Below are positions 16,909-26,973 of a DNA stretch of 56,437 bases, piece after piece. The stretch comes from Aquipuribacter sp. SD81 (lineage in GTDB: Bacteria; Actinomycetota; Actinomycetes; Actinomycetales; JBBAYJ01), in contig NZ_JBBAYJ010000026.1 in assembly GCF_037153975.1 (NCBI RefSeq), positions 1-56,437 of the forward strand. The letters run 5' to 3'. The notes beneath the pieces were generated by a model. It worked only from the letters and a program-made list of their open reading frames with translations, ran no database searches and had not been told where the DNA came from. The translations under genes and the position numbers were made by a program. Numbering within the stretch: the first letter of the stretch is position 1; each line of letters opens with the position of its first letter.

Positions 16909-17919
16909 GTGCTGAGCCTCCTCGACTACGACTTCATGCGCCGGGCGCTCGTCGCCGCCGTGCTCGTGGGCGGCGTCGCCCCCACGGTCGGCGTCTTCGT
17001 CGTGCAGCGGCGCCTCAGCCTCATCGGTGACGGCATCGGTCACGTCGCTCTCGCCGGGGTCGCCGTGGCCCTGCTGACGGGGGGCTCACCCACCTGGGTC
17101 GCGCTCGTCGCGGCCGTGCTCGCCGCCGTCGCGCTCGAGCTCGTCCGCGCGACAGGGCGGACGAGCGGCGACCTCGCCCTCGCGATGCTCTTCTACGCCG
17201 GCATCGCCGCGGGCGTCGTGCTCGTGAGCCTGTCCCCCGACGGCAGCGCCGCGAACCTCGTCGCCTACCTGTTCGGGTCCATCACCACGACGACGACCGC
17301 GGACCTCGCGCTGTTCGCGGGGCTCGCGGCGGTCGTCGCCGTCGCGGTGCTCGTGCTGGGCCGGACGCTGTACGCCGTCAGCGACGACGAGGAGTTCGCG
17401 CGGGCGTCGGGCCTGCCGGTGCTCGCGGTCAACGTCGTGCTCGCGGTCCTCGTGGCGGCGACGGTCGTGCTCAGCATGCGCGTGGTCGGGCTGCTGCTCA
17501 TCAGCGCCCTCATGGTCGTGCCGGTCGCGCTCGCCCAGCTCGTCGCCCGCAGCTTCGCCCAGACCGTCGTCGTGGCGGTCGCGACCGGGCTGCTCGCCTC
17601 CCTCACCGGCACGGCGGTGTCCTTCTACGCCGACACGCCCTCGGGCGGGACCATCGTGCTGCTCGCCGTCGGCGCCTTCGCCGTCGTCGCCCTGGTGACG
17701 GCCGGCACGGCGGCGGTGCGGGCCCGGGTGAACCGGGCCCGGCACGGCCGGGACGGTGCCGGCCACGACGACCACGTGCACCACGACGAGCACGTCCACG
17801 GCGGGCCGGGATGCGAGCACGAGGCGGTTCCGCACCGCGACCACGTCGACTACCTGCACGACGGGCACCGCCACGCGCCACGCCTCACCCACCACGGCGT
17901 CGGCTACGACGAGCACTGA
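16909..17919 (+). CDS. znuB: Zinc ABC transporter permease ZnuB with His-rich tail
   Basis: A 336-residue ABC-3 family permease with about eight hydrophobic helices. The N-terminus (DYDFMRRALVAAVLVGG) and the RRLSLIGDGIGHVALAGVA segment are conserved family signatures. After the last helix (about 283), a tail of over 50 residues is rich in His and Asp (for example DDHVHHDEHVHG), which is longer than in a typical ZnuB and could bind Zn(II) at the cytoplasmic face. GTG 16909 follows znuC without a gap. Confidence 0.93.
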   Translation: MLSLLDYDFMRRALVAAVLVGGVAPTVGVFVVQRRLSLIGDGIGHVALAGVAVALLTGGSPTWVALVAAVLAAVALELVRATGRTSGDLALAMLFYAGIAAGVVLVSLSPDGSAANLVAYLFGSITTTTTADLALFAGLAAVVAVAVLVLGRTLYAVSDDEEFARASGLPVLAVNVVLAVLVAATVVLSMRVVGLLLISALMVVPVALAQLVARSFAQTVVVAVATGLLASLTGTAVSFYADTPSGGTIVLLAVGAFAVVALVTAGTAAVRARVNRARHGRDGAGHDDHVHHDEHVHGGPGCEHEAVPHRDHVDYLHDGHRHAPRLTHHGVGYDEH

Positions 17920-17934
17920 GCGCGGAGGACGACG

Positions 17935-18354
17935 ATGGACGACGGCACCGGTACCCCGACGGCCACCGCGGAGGTCCCCGCCGACCCGGAGGCGCCCCTG
18001 GGCCACCAGGGCGTCATCGAGCGCTACGAGGCCGTCAGCGAGCTGTTCCGCACCCTCAGCTCGCCGGTGCGGGTCGCGCTCGTCACCCTGCTCACCGACC
18101 GCGAGATGTGCGTGCACGAGCTCGTCGACTCCCTCGGCCTGCCGCAGCCGCTCGTGTCGCAGCACCTGCGGATCCTGCGCGACGCCGACCTCGTCGCCCG
18201 CACGCGGCGGGGCCGCGAGGTCGCCTACGTCCTCACCGACGACCACGTCGCCCACATCGTCGCCGACGCCCGCCAGCACTCCGGCGAGGGCGCGGACAGC
18301 GAGGGTGAGCCCGTCGAGCCGCACCCGGACGGCGTGCCAGGCTTGGCGCCGTGA
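17935..18354 (+). CDS. ArsR/SmtB-family metalloregulator
   Basis: A 139-residue winged-helix repressor. The recognition helix region is LPQPLVSQHLRILRDADLV and the wing is RRGREVAYVL. Helix alpha5 carries D102, H104, H115 and E118, spaced +2, +11 and +3 exactly as the four ligands of the SmtB/CzrA alpha5 zinc site, so it probably senses Zn(II) (or a similar ion) and releases DNA when bound. It lies 15 nt after znuB and overlaps zur, an arrangement also known in mycobacteria (SmtB-Zur). Its target may be an export system not in this window. Confidence 0.88.
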   Translation: MDDGTGTPTATAEVPADPEAPLGHQGVIERYEAVSELFRTLSSPVRVALVTLLTDREMCVHELVDSLGLPQPLVSQHLRILRDADLVARTRRGREVAYVLTDDHVAHIVADARQHSGEGADSEGEPVEPHPDGVPGLAP

Positions 18355-18779
18355 GCAGCACGACCGCCCCGGCCGCCTCCCCCGCCCGCCGCAACACGCG
18401 GCAGCGTGCGGCCGTCGTCGCCGCGCTGCAGGCCACCGAGGAGTTCGTGAGCGCCCAGGACCTGCACGCCACGATGCGCGAGGGCGGCGAGCGCGTCGGC
18501 CTCGCGACCGTCTACCGCTCGCTGCAGCAGCTGAGCGACGACGAGCGCGTCGACGTCCGCCGCGGCGAGGACGGCGAGGCGCTCTACCGGCTGTGCAGCA
18601 CCGGGCACCACCACCACCTCGTGTGCCGCGTGTGCGGCGCGACCGTCGAGGTCGAGTCCAGCGCGGTCGAGCGCTGGGCGTCACGGCTGGCCGCCGAGCA
18701 CGGGTACACCGACGCCGCGCACACCGTCGAGGTGACCGGCACCTGCCCGCGGTGCTCGGCCCACCCCGGCACCGCCTGA
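18351..18779 (+). CDS. zur: Zinc uptake regulator Zur (Fur family)
   Basis: A 142-residue Fur-family repressor. The winged helix spans about residues 15-85 with the recognition segment VGLATVYRSLQQL. The regulatory metal site region is HHHHLVCRVCG, and a structural Zn site is formed by CRVC and CPRC. HHHHLVC with a zinc-importer neighbourhood points to zinc rather than iron sensing. GTG 18351 overlaps the ArsR-family stop (GTGA). It is likely to bind the site upstream of znuA. Confidence 0.93.
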   Translation: MSSTTAPAASPARRNTRQRAAVVAALQATEEFVSAQDLHATMREGGERVGLATVYRSLQQLSDDERVDVRRGEDGEALYRLCSTGHHHHLVCRVCGATVEVESSAVERWASRLAAEHGYTDAAHTVEVTGTCPRCSAHPGTA

Positions 18780-18798
18780 CCACCCGCGCCGGCGGTCG

Positions 18799-19563
18799 CT
18801 ACTCGTAGACGTTCGCGGGCCGCTCCACCACCGTCACGCTGCTCGCGTCGAGCACCGGCACGGTGTACGGGTCGGGCTCGCCCTCGATCGGCACGAGCGT
18901 GCCGCGGACCTCCAGCCACGTGTCGGGCGCGGGCGCGGTGTCGGTGCCGGTGACGTCGACGGTGAAGGCGTAGCCGTCGGCCGCGCAGCAGAACATGCTG
19001 ACGCGGGCGAGGGTGAACGCCGCGTCGGCACCGCCGACCGGCACCTCCTCCGCCGACGGCCCGCCCTGGGCCGCCTCCCCCGCGGGGACCGCGAAGCCGG
19101 TGAGCACGACCTCGCGGTCCTCGAGGGCGCCGGAGGTGTCGTAGACGGCGCGCTCGACGAACTCCCGGACCGTCAGGGCGACAGGCCCGTCCTCGGGCAG
19201 CGGGCCGTACGGGCTGAGCGGCTCGGCGACGCGCGCGGAGGAGCGGTCGATGCTGTCCGCGCCGAGGGCGGGCGGCGGCACGACGTAGACCGCGAGCACC
19301 GGCACCAGCAGCAGCCACGCCACACGCGGCTCGCCGTGCCCGTGGCCGTGCCCCGCGTGGCCGGCCGAGGCGAGGGCGGCGCGCCCGGGCGACGTCTCCC
19401 GCAGCAGCCCGACCGCCCCGAGCACGCTGAGCACGACACCGCTCAGCAGCAGCGGCCAGTACATGAGGTCCTTGACGTAGTCGACGTAGCCGCCCCCGAC
19501 CACCAGGCGCAGGCACGCCCCGCCGAGCATCATCATGACGGCGGCCCCGATCGCCCGGGTCAC
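18799..19563 (-). CDS. TIGR03943/YcgQ-family putative permease subunit
   Basis: A 254-residue protein. Two N-terminal hydrophobic helices (about 5-50), a HGHGHG motif in the following loop, a third helix (about 82-100), then an extracytoplasmic domain with REFVERAVYD and the cysteine pair FCCAADG near residue 190. This matches the YcgQ-type partner of YcgR/YraQ (DUF318) permeases, a pair linked to metal, often zinc, homeostasis. GTG 19563 overlaps the permease stop codon (GTGA), so the two are coupled. Confidence 0.84.
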   Translation of the reverse strand: MTRAIGAAVMMMLGGACLRLVVGGGYVDYVKDLMYWPLLLSGVVLSVLGAVGLLRETSPGRAALASAGHAGHGHGHGEPRVAWLLLVPVLAVYVVPPPALGADSIDRSSARVAEPLSPYGPLPEDGPVALTVREFVERAVYDTSGALEDREVVLTGFAVPAGEAAQGGPSAEEVPVGGADAAFTLARVSMFCCAADGYAFTVDVTGTDTAPAPDTWLEVRGTLVPIEGEPDPYTVPVLDASSVTVVERPANVYE

Positions 19564-20651
19564 AGCAGCACCACCCCGACCACGAGCGCCGCGAGGACCG
19601 CGACGACGAAGGTGAGCGGCGCGAAGCGCGCCGCGAAGCGGCGGCCGAACCAGCCCGCCTGCATGGCGACGAGCTTCACGTCGACGGCCGGGCCGACGAC
19701 CATGAACGCCAGCAGCGCCGGCATGGGCAGCGGCGCGAAGCTCGCCGCCACGAAGGCGTCGGCCTCGGAGCAGATGGCGACGGCGACGGCGAGCAGCGCC
19801 ATCGCGAGCACCGACAGCCACAGGTTGTCGGCGAGCGCGTCGATCCAGCGGGTGGGCACGGCCACGTTGACCGTCGCGGCGATGGCGGCGCCGAGCACGA
19901 GGAACCCGCCGGCGTGGAGCATGTCGTGCTGCAGGGCGCCCCGGAAGCGGGTGAAGCGCGGCTGGTCCTCGTCGTCGTCGCGCTCGGGCAGCCGCAGCAG
20001 GCCCGGCGTCCCGAAGCGGAGCCACACGAGCGCGACGACGACGGCCACCGTCAGCGAGGCGACGAAGCGCGCGAGCACGACCTCGGGCCGGCCGGGGAAG
20101 GCGACCGCGGTGGCGACGAGCACGACGGGGTTGATGGCGGGCGCCGACAGCAGGAACGCGAGCGCCGCGGCCTGGTGCACCCCGCGGCGCACGAGGCCCG
20201 CGGCCAGCGGCACCGACGCGCACTCGCACCCGGGCAGCACCGCCCCGGACAGCCCCGCGACCCCGATGGCGGGCACGCTGCGCCGAGGCACCGCCGCGGT
20301 GATCCACCGCTGCGGCACGTAGACGACGAGCAGCGCGGACAGCAGCACGCCGAAGACGAGGAAGGGCACGGCCTGCACGACGAGCGCGACGAAGACCGTC
20401 GACCACGTCGCGATGCCCGGCCGGTCCAGCAGCGCCGCGATCGGCTCGCGCAGCAGCAGCACCCCGACGAAGGCGGCCGTGATGAGGGCGGCCCCGACGA
20501 TGCCGTCGTCGCCGAGCGACCAGCGCCCCGCCGGACGACCGCCGTCGTCACCGGCCCCGTCGTCGTGGTCGTGGTCGTGGTCGTGGTCCCGGCCGTGGTG
20601 ACCCGCGTGCAGCGGCTCCGTCGCCGTGGCCGCCGGTTCCTGCGTGCTCAC
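19560..20651 (-). CDS. YraQ/YcgR (DUF318)-family permease with His/Asp-rich N-terminus
   Basis: A 363-residue membrane protein with eight or more helices. Family motifs are LPGCECASVPLAAGL and SAPAINPVVLVATA in the first half and ICSEADAFVAASF with GPAVDVKL in the second, reflecting an internal duplication. The cytoplasmic N-terminus has a metal-binding-looking HAGHHGRDHDHDHDHDD stretch. Its placement opposite znuABC-zur and beside a YcgQ partner suggests a role in zinc or other metal movement. GTG 20651 lies 11 nt after the uppS stop, with a GAGG Shine-Dalgarno-like site. Confidence 0.86.
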   Translation of the reverse strand: MSTQEPAATATEPLHAGHHGRDHDHDHDHDDGAGDDGGRPAGRWSLGDDGIVGAALITAAFVGVLLLREPIAALLDRPGIATWSTVFVALVVQAVPFLVFGVLLSALLVVYVPQRWITAAVPRRSVPAIGVAGLSGAVLPGCECASVPLAAGLVRRGVHQAAALAFLLSAPAINPVVLVATAVAFPGRPEVVLARFVASLTVAVVVALVWLRFGTPGLLRLPERDDDEDQPRFTRFRGALQHDMLHAGGFLVLGAAIAATVNVAVPTRWIDALADNLWLSVLAMALLAVAVAICSEADAFVAASFAPLPMPALLAFMVVGPAVDVKLVAMQAGWFGRRFAARFAPLTFVVAVLAALVVGVVLL

Positions 20652-20661
20652 GCCGTCCGCC

Positions 20662-21447
20662 TCATGTCCGGGCCTCCCCCACCGCGTCGACCGCTCCGCC
20701 CCACCGGCGGTCGCGGCGCGCGTACAGCTCGCACGCCCGCCACAGGCTGCGACGGTCGACGTCGGGCCACAGCTCGTCGGTGAACACGAGCTCAGCGTAG
20801 GCCGACTGCCAGAGCAAGAAGTTACTCGTTCTCATTTCCCCGGACACGCGCCAGAACAGGTCGACGTCCGGCAGGTCCGGCTCGTCGAGGTGGGCGGCGA
20901 GGGCGGCCTCGTCGACGTCCTTCGGGTCCAGGCGCCCGTCGCGGACCTCGCGGGCCAGGGCCGCGGCGGCGTCGGCGATCTCCGCACGGCCGCCGTAGTT
21001 CACGCACATGGTGAGCGTGCAGACGTCGTTGTCGCGCGTGAGCTCCTCCGCGCGCTCCAGCTCGGTGACGACGCTGCGCCACAGGCGCGGGCGGCGCCCG
21101 GCCCACCGCACCCGCACCCCCCAGGAGTGCATCTGGTCGCGGCGCCGGCGGATGACGTCGCGGTTGAAGCCCATGAGGAAGGCGACCTCGTCGGGCGAGC
21201 GCTTCCAGTTCTCGGTGCTGAACGCGTAGGCCGACACGTGGCGGACGCCGAGCTCGATCGCCCCGGCGACGACGTCGAGCAGCGCCGCCTCCCCCGCCTC
21301 GTGGCCCTTCGTGCGCGGCAGCCCGCGCGCGTTGGCCCAGCGGCCGTTGCCGTCCATGACGACCGCGACGTGGCCGGGGACGAGCGCGGGCGGGATGGCC
21401 GGCGGCCGCTCGCCGCTCGGGTGCGGCGGGGGTGCGGTGGGGCTCAC
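20662..21447 (-). CDS. uppS: Isoprenyl transferase (undecaprenyl diphosphate synthase family)
   Basis: Condenses isopentenyl diphosphate into long Z-polyprenyl diphosphate, the lipid carrier for cell-wall synthesis. The 261-residue protein has the catalytic [10 protein letters not shown] (about 28-37), [33 protein letters not shown] and the C-terminal [15 protein letters not shown] signature. GTG 21447 overlaps the recO stop (GTGA). The codons for the MRTSNF segment are unusually AT-rich and use AGA and AGT, which are otherwise rare here. Confidence 0.95.
   Translation of the reverse strand: MSPTAPPPHPSGERPPAIPPALVPGHVAVVMDGNGRWANARGLPRTKGHEAGEAALLDVVAGAIELGVRHVSAYAFSTENWKRSPDEVAFLMGFNRDVIRRRRDQMHSWGVRVRWAGRRPRLWRSVVTELERAEELTRDNDVCTLTMCVNYGGRAEIADAAAALAREVRDGRLDPKDVDEAALAAHLDEPDLPDVDLFWRVSGEMRTSNFLLWQSAYAELVFTDELWPDVDRRSLWRACELYARRDRRWGGAVDAVGEART
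20819..20834 (-). promoter_or_regulatory. Zur-box-like half-site and -10 candidate inside uppS
   Basis: On the minus strand TGAGAACGAGTAACT (20834-20820) shares the half-site TGAGAAY with the znuA operator, and TAACTT (20824-20819) fits a -10 box. It lies about 170 nt upstream of the YraQ/YcgQ pair and is written with rare codons inside uppS. This suggests an embedded zinc-regulated promoter for those genes; the other half-site is poor. Confidence 0.35.
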
Positions 21448-22175
21448 GCGCGCTCCACCAGCCGCAGGCTCCGGACGCCGGTCTCCAGGTGCCACTGCAG
21501 GAGCGCCGTCACGACACCGCTCGCCCGCCGCCGCGCCCACGTCTCGGTGGCCTCCGCACCGTCCCAGTCCCCGCTCAGCAGGGCACCGAGCAGCAGCATC
21601 GACTCCGGCGGCACCTGCGCGGAGCCCGGCGGACGGCACAGCGGGCACACCGCGCCGCCCGCGTCGACCGCGACGGCGGTGTGCGGGCCCTCGGCGCCGC
21701 AGCGGGTGCACGCGTCGAACCCGGGCGCGTAGCCGGCGGTCGCCAGCGCGCGCAGGGCGAACGCGTCGAGCACGAGGACGGGGTCGCGGCGGGTCACCGT
21801 GAGCGCGTGCAGGGCGCCGACGAGCAGCTGGTACAGCTGCGGGGACGGCTCCCGCTCCACCGGCAGCAGCCGCAGCGCCGTCTCCAGCACGGCCGTGCCC
21901 GCGGTGTAGCGGGCGTAGTCCGAGGCGACGTGCTGGCCGAAGGCGTGCAGCGTCTCCACCTGCGTGACGACGTCGAGCGAGCGGCCGGTGTGCAGCTGCA
22001 GGTCGACGTGCGACATGGGCTCCAGGCGCGCGCCGAACTTCGAGCGGGTGCGGCGCACGCCCTTGGCCACGGCCCGCACGAGGCCGTTGCCGTGGGTGAG
22101 GACGGTGAGGATCTTGTCGGCCTCACCGAGGAGGTGGCTGCGCAGCACGACGCCGCTGTCCCGGTACAGACCCAC
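21444..22175 (-). CDS. recO: DNA repair protein RecO
   Basis: Recombination mediator of the RecFOR pathway: anneals ssDNA and helps load RecA. The 243-residue protein has an N-terminal OB fold ([21 protein letters not shown]-like opening), a helical middle, and a zinc-finger-like CTRCG...CPLC module at about 178-203. Its length and order are typical. GTG 22175 lies within a perfect palindrome and 43 nt after leuA on the same strand; it overlaps uppS at its 3' end. Confidence 0.92.
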   Translation of the reverse strand: MGLYRDSGVVLRSHLLGEADKILTVLTHGNGLVRAVAKGVRRTRSKFGARLEPMSHVDLQLHTGRSLDVVTQVETLHAFGQHVASDYARYTAGTAVLETALRLLPVEREPSPQLYQLLVGALHALTVTRRDPVLVLDAFALRALATAGYAPGFDACTRCGAEGPHTAVAVDAGGAVCPLCRPPGSAQVPPESMLLLGALLSGDWDGAEATETWARRRASGVVTALLQWHLETGVRSLRLVERA

Positions 22176-22197
22176 GGGGCACAGTGTGCCCCGTGGG
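22171..22197. promoter_or_regulatory. Perfect 27-nt palindrome at the recO start
   Basis: CCCACGGGGCACA (22171-22183), one central base, then TGTGCCCCGTGGG (22185-22197). It covers the recO GTG and lies between leuA and recO. It could be a leuA terminator hairpin, an operator, or a structure that hides the recO start. No T tract is present. Confidence 0.6.
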
Positions 22198-22218
22198 CCG
22201 GGACGCGAGGCGCAGGAC

Positions 22219-24874
<2,656 letters not shown>

Positions 24875-24905
24875 GCCACCAGGCCCGCCGACGGCACACC
24901 GGACG

Positions 24906-24943
24906 ACGACGGCCGCCGACCCGCTGGGGTCGGCGGCCGTCGT
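24906..24943. terminator. Bidirectional terminator, 17-bp perfect stem
   Basis: Arms 24906-24922 and 24927-24943 are perfectly complementary over 17 bp around a 4-nt GCTG loop, between the convergent ends of the DUF305 gene and the DUF3618 gene. There is no T tract, as is common in actinobacteria. Confidence 0.85.
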
Positions 24944-24966
24944 GGGACCGGCTCCGGCTCGGTCCG

Positions 24967-25518
24967 TCAGGACGAGCCGGAGGAGACCTCCTCCTTGACC
25001 GCGTCCTCCGCGGCGTGCGCCGCGGAGCGGGCGCGGTCGGTGGCCTCCTGGCCGACCTCCTGCGCCTTCTCGCGCAGCGTGTCGGCGGCCTGGCCGAGGT
25101 GCTCGTGCTCGAACCGGCTGACGGGGACGAGGAGCCCGGCGATGAACCCTGCAGCCACCGCACCGAGGGCCAGGCCGATCGGGTTGGACTCCGCGAGCCC
25201 CTTCGCGCGCTGTGCGCCGTCACCGACGCGGTGGCCCGCGTCGTGGGCGCGGTCGCGTGCCCCGCCCGCGAGGTCGTGGGCCCGGTCGCCGACGGCGTGG
25301 GCCCGGTCGCCGACCGAGCCGGCGGCCGAGGACGTGGAGTCGCTCGCGCTGTGCGTCATGCCTGTCACCTTCTCCTTGATGCGCTCGGTCACGTCGTGGA
25401 CCTTCTCCCGGCTTCGGGCGGGGACGTCGGCCTTGTAGGCCAGGGCGTCGGCCCGCTCGCCCATCCGGGCACGGGTCTCCTCTATGTCCGCGCGGATCTC
25501 GTCGGGTTCTTCGCCCAC
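24967..25518 (-). CDS. DUF3618-domain protein
   Basis: A 183-residue protein. The N-terminal DUF3618 signature EEPDEIRADIEETRARMGERADAL (about 2-26) is followed by a long helical, Ala/Asp/Arg-rich region with repeated GDRAHAVGDRAHDLAGGARDRAHD-type units, one glycine-rich hydrophobic helix (about 118-138) and a polar tail. GTG 25518 is supported by AAGGAGG shortly upstream and overlaps the end of the holin-like gene by 37 nt. It belongs to a three-gene actinobacterial envelope cassette of unknown function. Confidence 0.82.
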   Translation of the reverse strand: MGEEPDEIRADIEETRARMGERADALAYKADVPARSREKVHDVTERIKEKVTGMTHSASDSTSSAAGSVGDRAHAVGDRAHDLAGGARDRAHDAGHRVGDGAQRAKGLAESNPIGLALGAVAAGFIAGLLVPVSRFEHEHLGQAADTLREKAQEVGQEATDRARSAAHAAEDAVKEEVSSGSS

Positions 25519-25964
25519 TGCACGTCCTCCTTCACTGTCTCGACGGTCTGCTCCGGTACGGGGGGTGCGGCCTCCTTGAGCGCCTTGCGGCCGGCCGCGG
25601 CCAGCACGGCCGCGACCACCGCCCACAGCACGACCGCGACGAGGACGGCCACCCACAGCGGGGCGAACGCGTCCACGACCACGACCAGCAGGGCGGTCAC
25701 GCTCATGAGGAGGAGCAGGCCCGCGACGCCGGCGCCGGCGAGCATGCCCGCGCCCTTGCCCGCCCGCTTCGCCTTGGCCGAGGTCTCGACCTTGGCCAGC
25801 TCGATCTCCTGCTTGACGAGGGTCGAGACGTCGGTGGCCAGGCCGCTCAGCAGCTGTCCGAACGACTCGTGCCGCAGCTCCTCGCGGGTGTGGCCGGTCG
25901 CGCCGGTGGGCCCGTCGGAGACGGACCCGGCGTACGCGCCGGTCGTGCGGTCAGCGCCCGACAC
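25482..25964 (-). CDS. Phage-holin-superfamily (DUF1469) membrane protein
   Basis: A 160-residue protein. A polar N-terminus precedes the family signature SFGQLLSGLATDVSTLVKQEIELAKVE (about 37-63), then two hydrophobic helices (about 72-95 and 100-125) and a charged C-terminal tail. Despite the family name, chromosomal members are ordinary envelope proteins. GTG 25964 overlaps the upstream gene by 14 nt; an internal GTG 15 codons later is an alternative start. Confidence 0.82.
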   Translation of the reverse strand: MSGADRTTGAYAGSVSDGPTGATGHTREELRHESFGQLLSGLATDVSTLVKQEIELAKVETSAKAKRAGKGAGMLAGAGVAGLLLLMSVTALLVVVVDAFAPLWVAVLVAVVLWAVVAAVLAAAGRKALKEAAPPVPEQTVETVKEDVQWAKNPTRSART

Positions 25965-26865
25965 GGCCCGCCTCCGGGTCGCCCTCGGGGTCCGTGCTCG
26001 GCGGGCCGTTGGGGCCGGGGTCGCCCAGCGGCGCCGGGTCGGAGGACGGCACGCCGGGGGTGCTGCCGGGGCCGGTCTCGCGCGAGGGCGCGTCGTGCCC
26101 GGGCGGGTCGGGGGCGACGGAGCCCGCGGCGGTCCCGGCGGAGCCGTACGCCCCCGTCGTGCCGGTCGTGCCCGTCGTACCGGTGACCCCGTAGCCCGTC
26201 GTCGAGCCGTAGCCCGAGCCGTAGCCCGTCGAGCCGAGCGACGCGCCGGTCGTGTAGCCGGTCGAGTCGGGCGCGTCGCCCCCGCTCGTGCCGTAGCGGC
26301 GGGTGAGGTCGATCTCGTCGCGGCCGGCCTCGCCGTACGCGCTCCCGGCGCGGTACCCGCTGCCGGTGCCGTACCCGCTGCCGGTGCCGTACCCGGTACC
26401 GGTGCGGTAGCCGTCGCCTGTGCCGTAGCCGCTGCCGTAGCCGTTCCCGCCCAGCTCGGGGCGGTTGCCCGAGCGGCGCTCCGCCGCCGCCCGCACGATG
26501 CGCGAGGCCGCGAAGCCGACGACGAGACCGCCGGCCGCCACGGCCCACGGCTGCCGGCGCGCGAAGTGCTCGGCGTCGCCGATGATGCGGTCGGAGTCGG
26601 CGTCCCGCAGGTAGCGCGCCGCCTGCTCGCTGTAGGAGGCGAGCCGGTCGACCACCTGGGCGATGGTGTCGTCGCCCCGCTCGCGCATCTGGTCGCCCAC
26701 GTCGTGGAGCGCGTCCGCGCGGTCCTGCATCTGCTCGCCCGCCTGGGTGGAGCGGCTGTCCACCTGCTCGCGTGCGGCGCCCCCCGCCTGGGAGGACACC
26801 TCACGCACCTTGTCCTTCGCGGTGTCCGCGGCGCCGTGCGCCGTGTCCTGCACCGACTGGTTCAC
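25951..26865 (-). CDS. Membrane-associated protein with Gly/Tyr repeat tail
   Basis: A 304-residue protein. Residues 1-95 form a coiled-coil-like helical region (repeated Gln, Ala, Arg and Asp; AGEQMQDRADALHDVGDQM). A short hydrophobic segment follows at about 107-120 (WAVAAGGLVVGFAAS). Residues 138-240 are low-complexity Gly/Tyr/Thr/Ser repeats such as YGTGSGYGTGSGY and TGTTGTTGT, and the end is Pro/Asp-rich. The N-terminal part resembles nutrient-deprivation or YtxH-like proteins found in this cassette. GTG 26865 follows AGGAGG. The function is unknown. Confidence 0.78.
   Translation of the reverse strand: MNQSVQDTAHGAADTAKDKVREVSSQAGGAAREQVDSRSTQAGEQMQDRADALHDVGDQMRERGDDTIAQVVDRLASYSEQAARYLRDADSDRIIGDAEHFARRQPWAVAAGGLVVGFAASRIVRAAAERRSGNRPELGGNGYGSGYGTGDGYRTGTGYGTGSGYGTGSGYRAGSAYGEAGRDEIDLTRRYGTSGGDAPDSTGYTTGASLGSTGYGSGYGSTTGYGVTGTTGTTGTTGAYGSAGTAAGSVAPDPPGHDAPSRETGPGSTPGVPSSDPAPLGDPGPNGPPSTDPEGDPEAGRVGR
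26350..26450 (-). repeat. Tandem repeats encoding Gly/Tyr-rich segment
   Basis: Imperfect 18-24 nt direct repeats of the CCGTACCCGCTGCCGGTG type encode GSGYGTG units. Slippage-prone; likely length-variable between strains. Confidence 0.7.
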
Positions 26866-26973
26866 GGGATACCTCCTGCTGCTCGGTGCTCGGGTCCTTC
26901 GGTCAGGGGGGCACTACCCCGAACGGCCGCCCGTTATGCGCCTGTTACGTCCGAGATGTCGATCTCGCGCCCG

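Noticed and set aside
18763-18808. LTTRAG-like sequence resembling the core of the 12.9-13.1 kb repeat
   Set aside because: The similarity is only at the translated level in one frame; the DNA match is too short and degenerate to be another copy.
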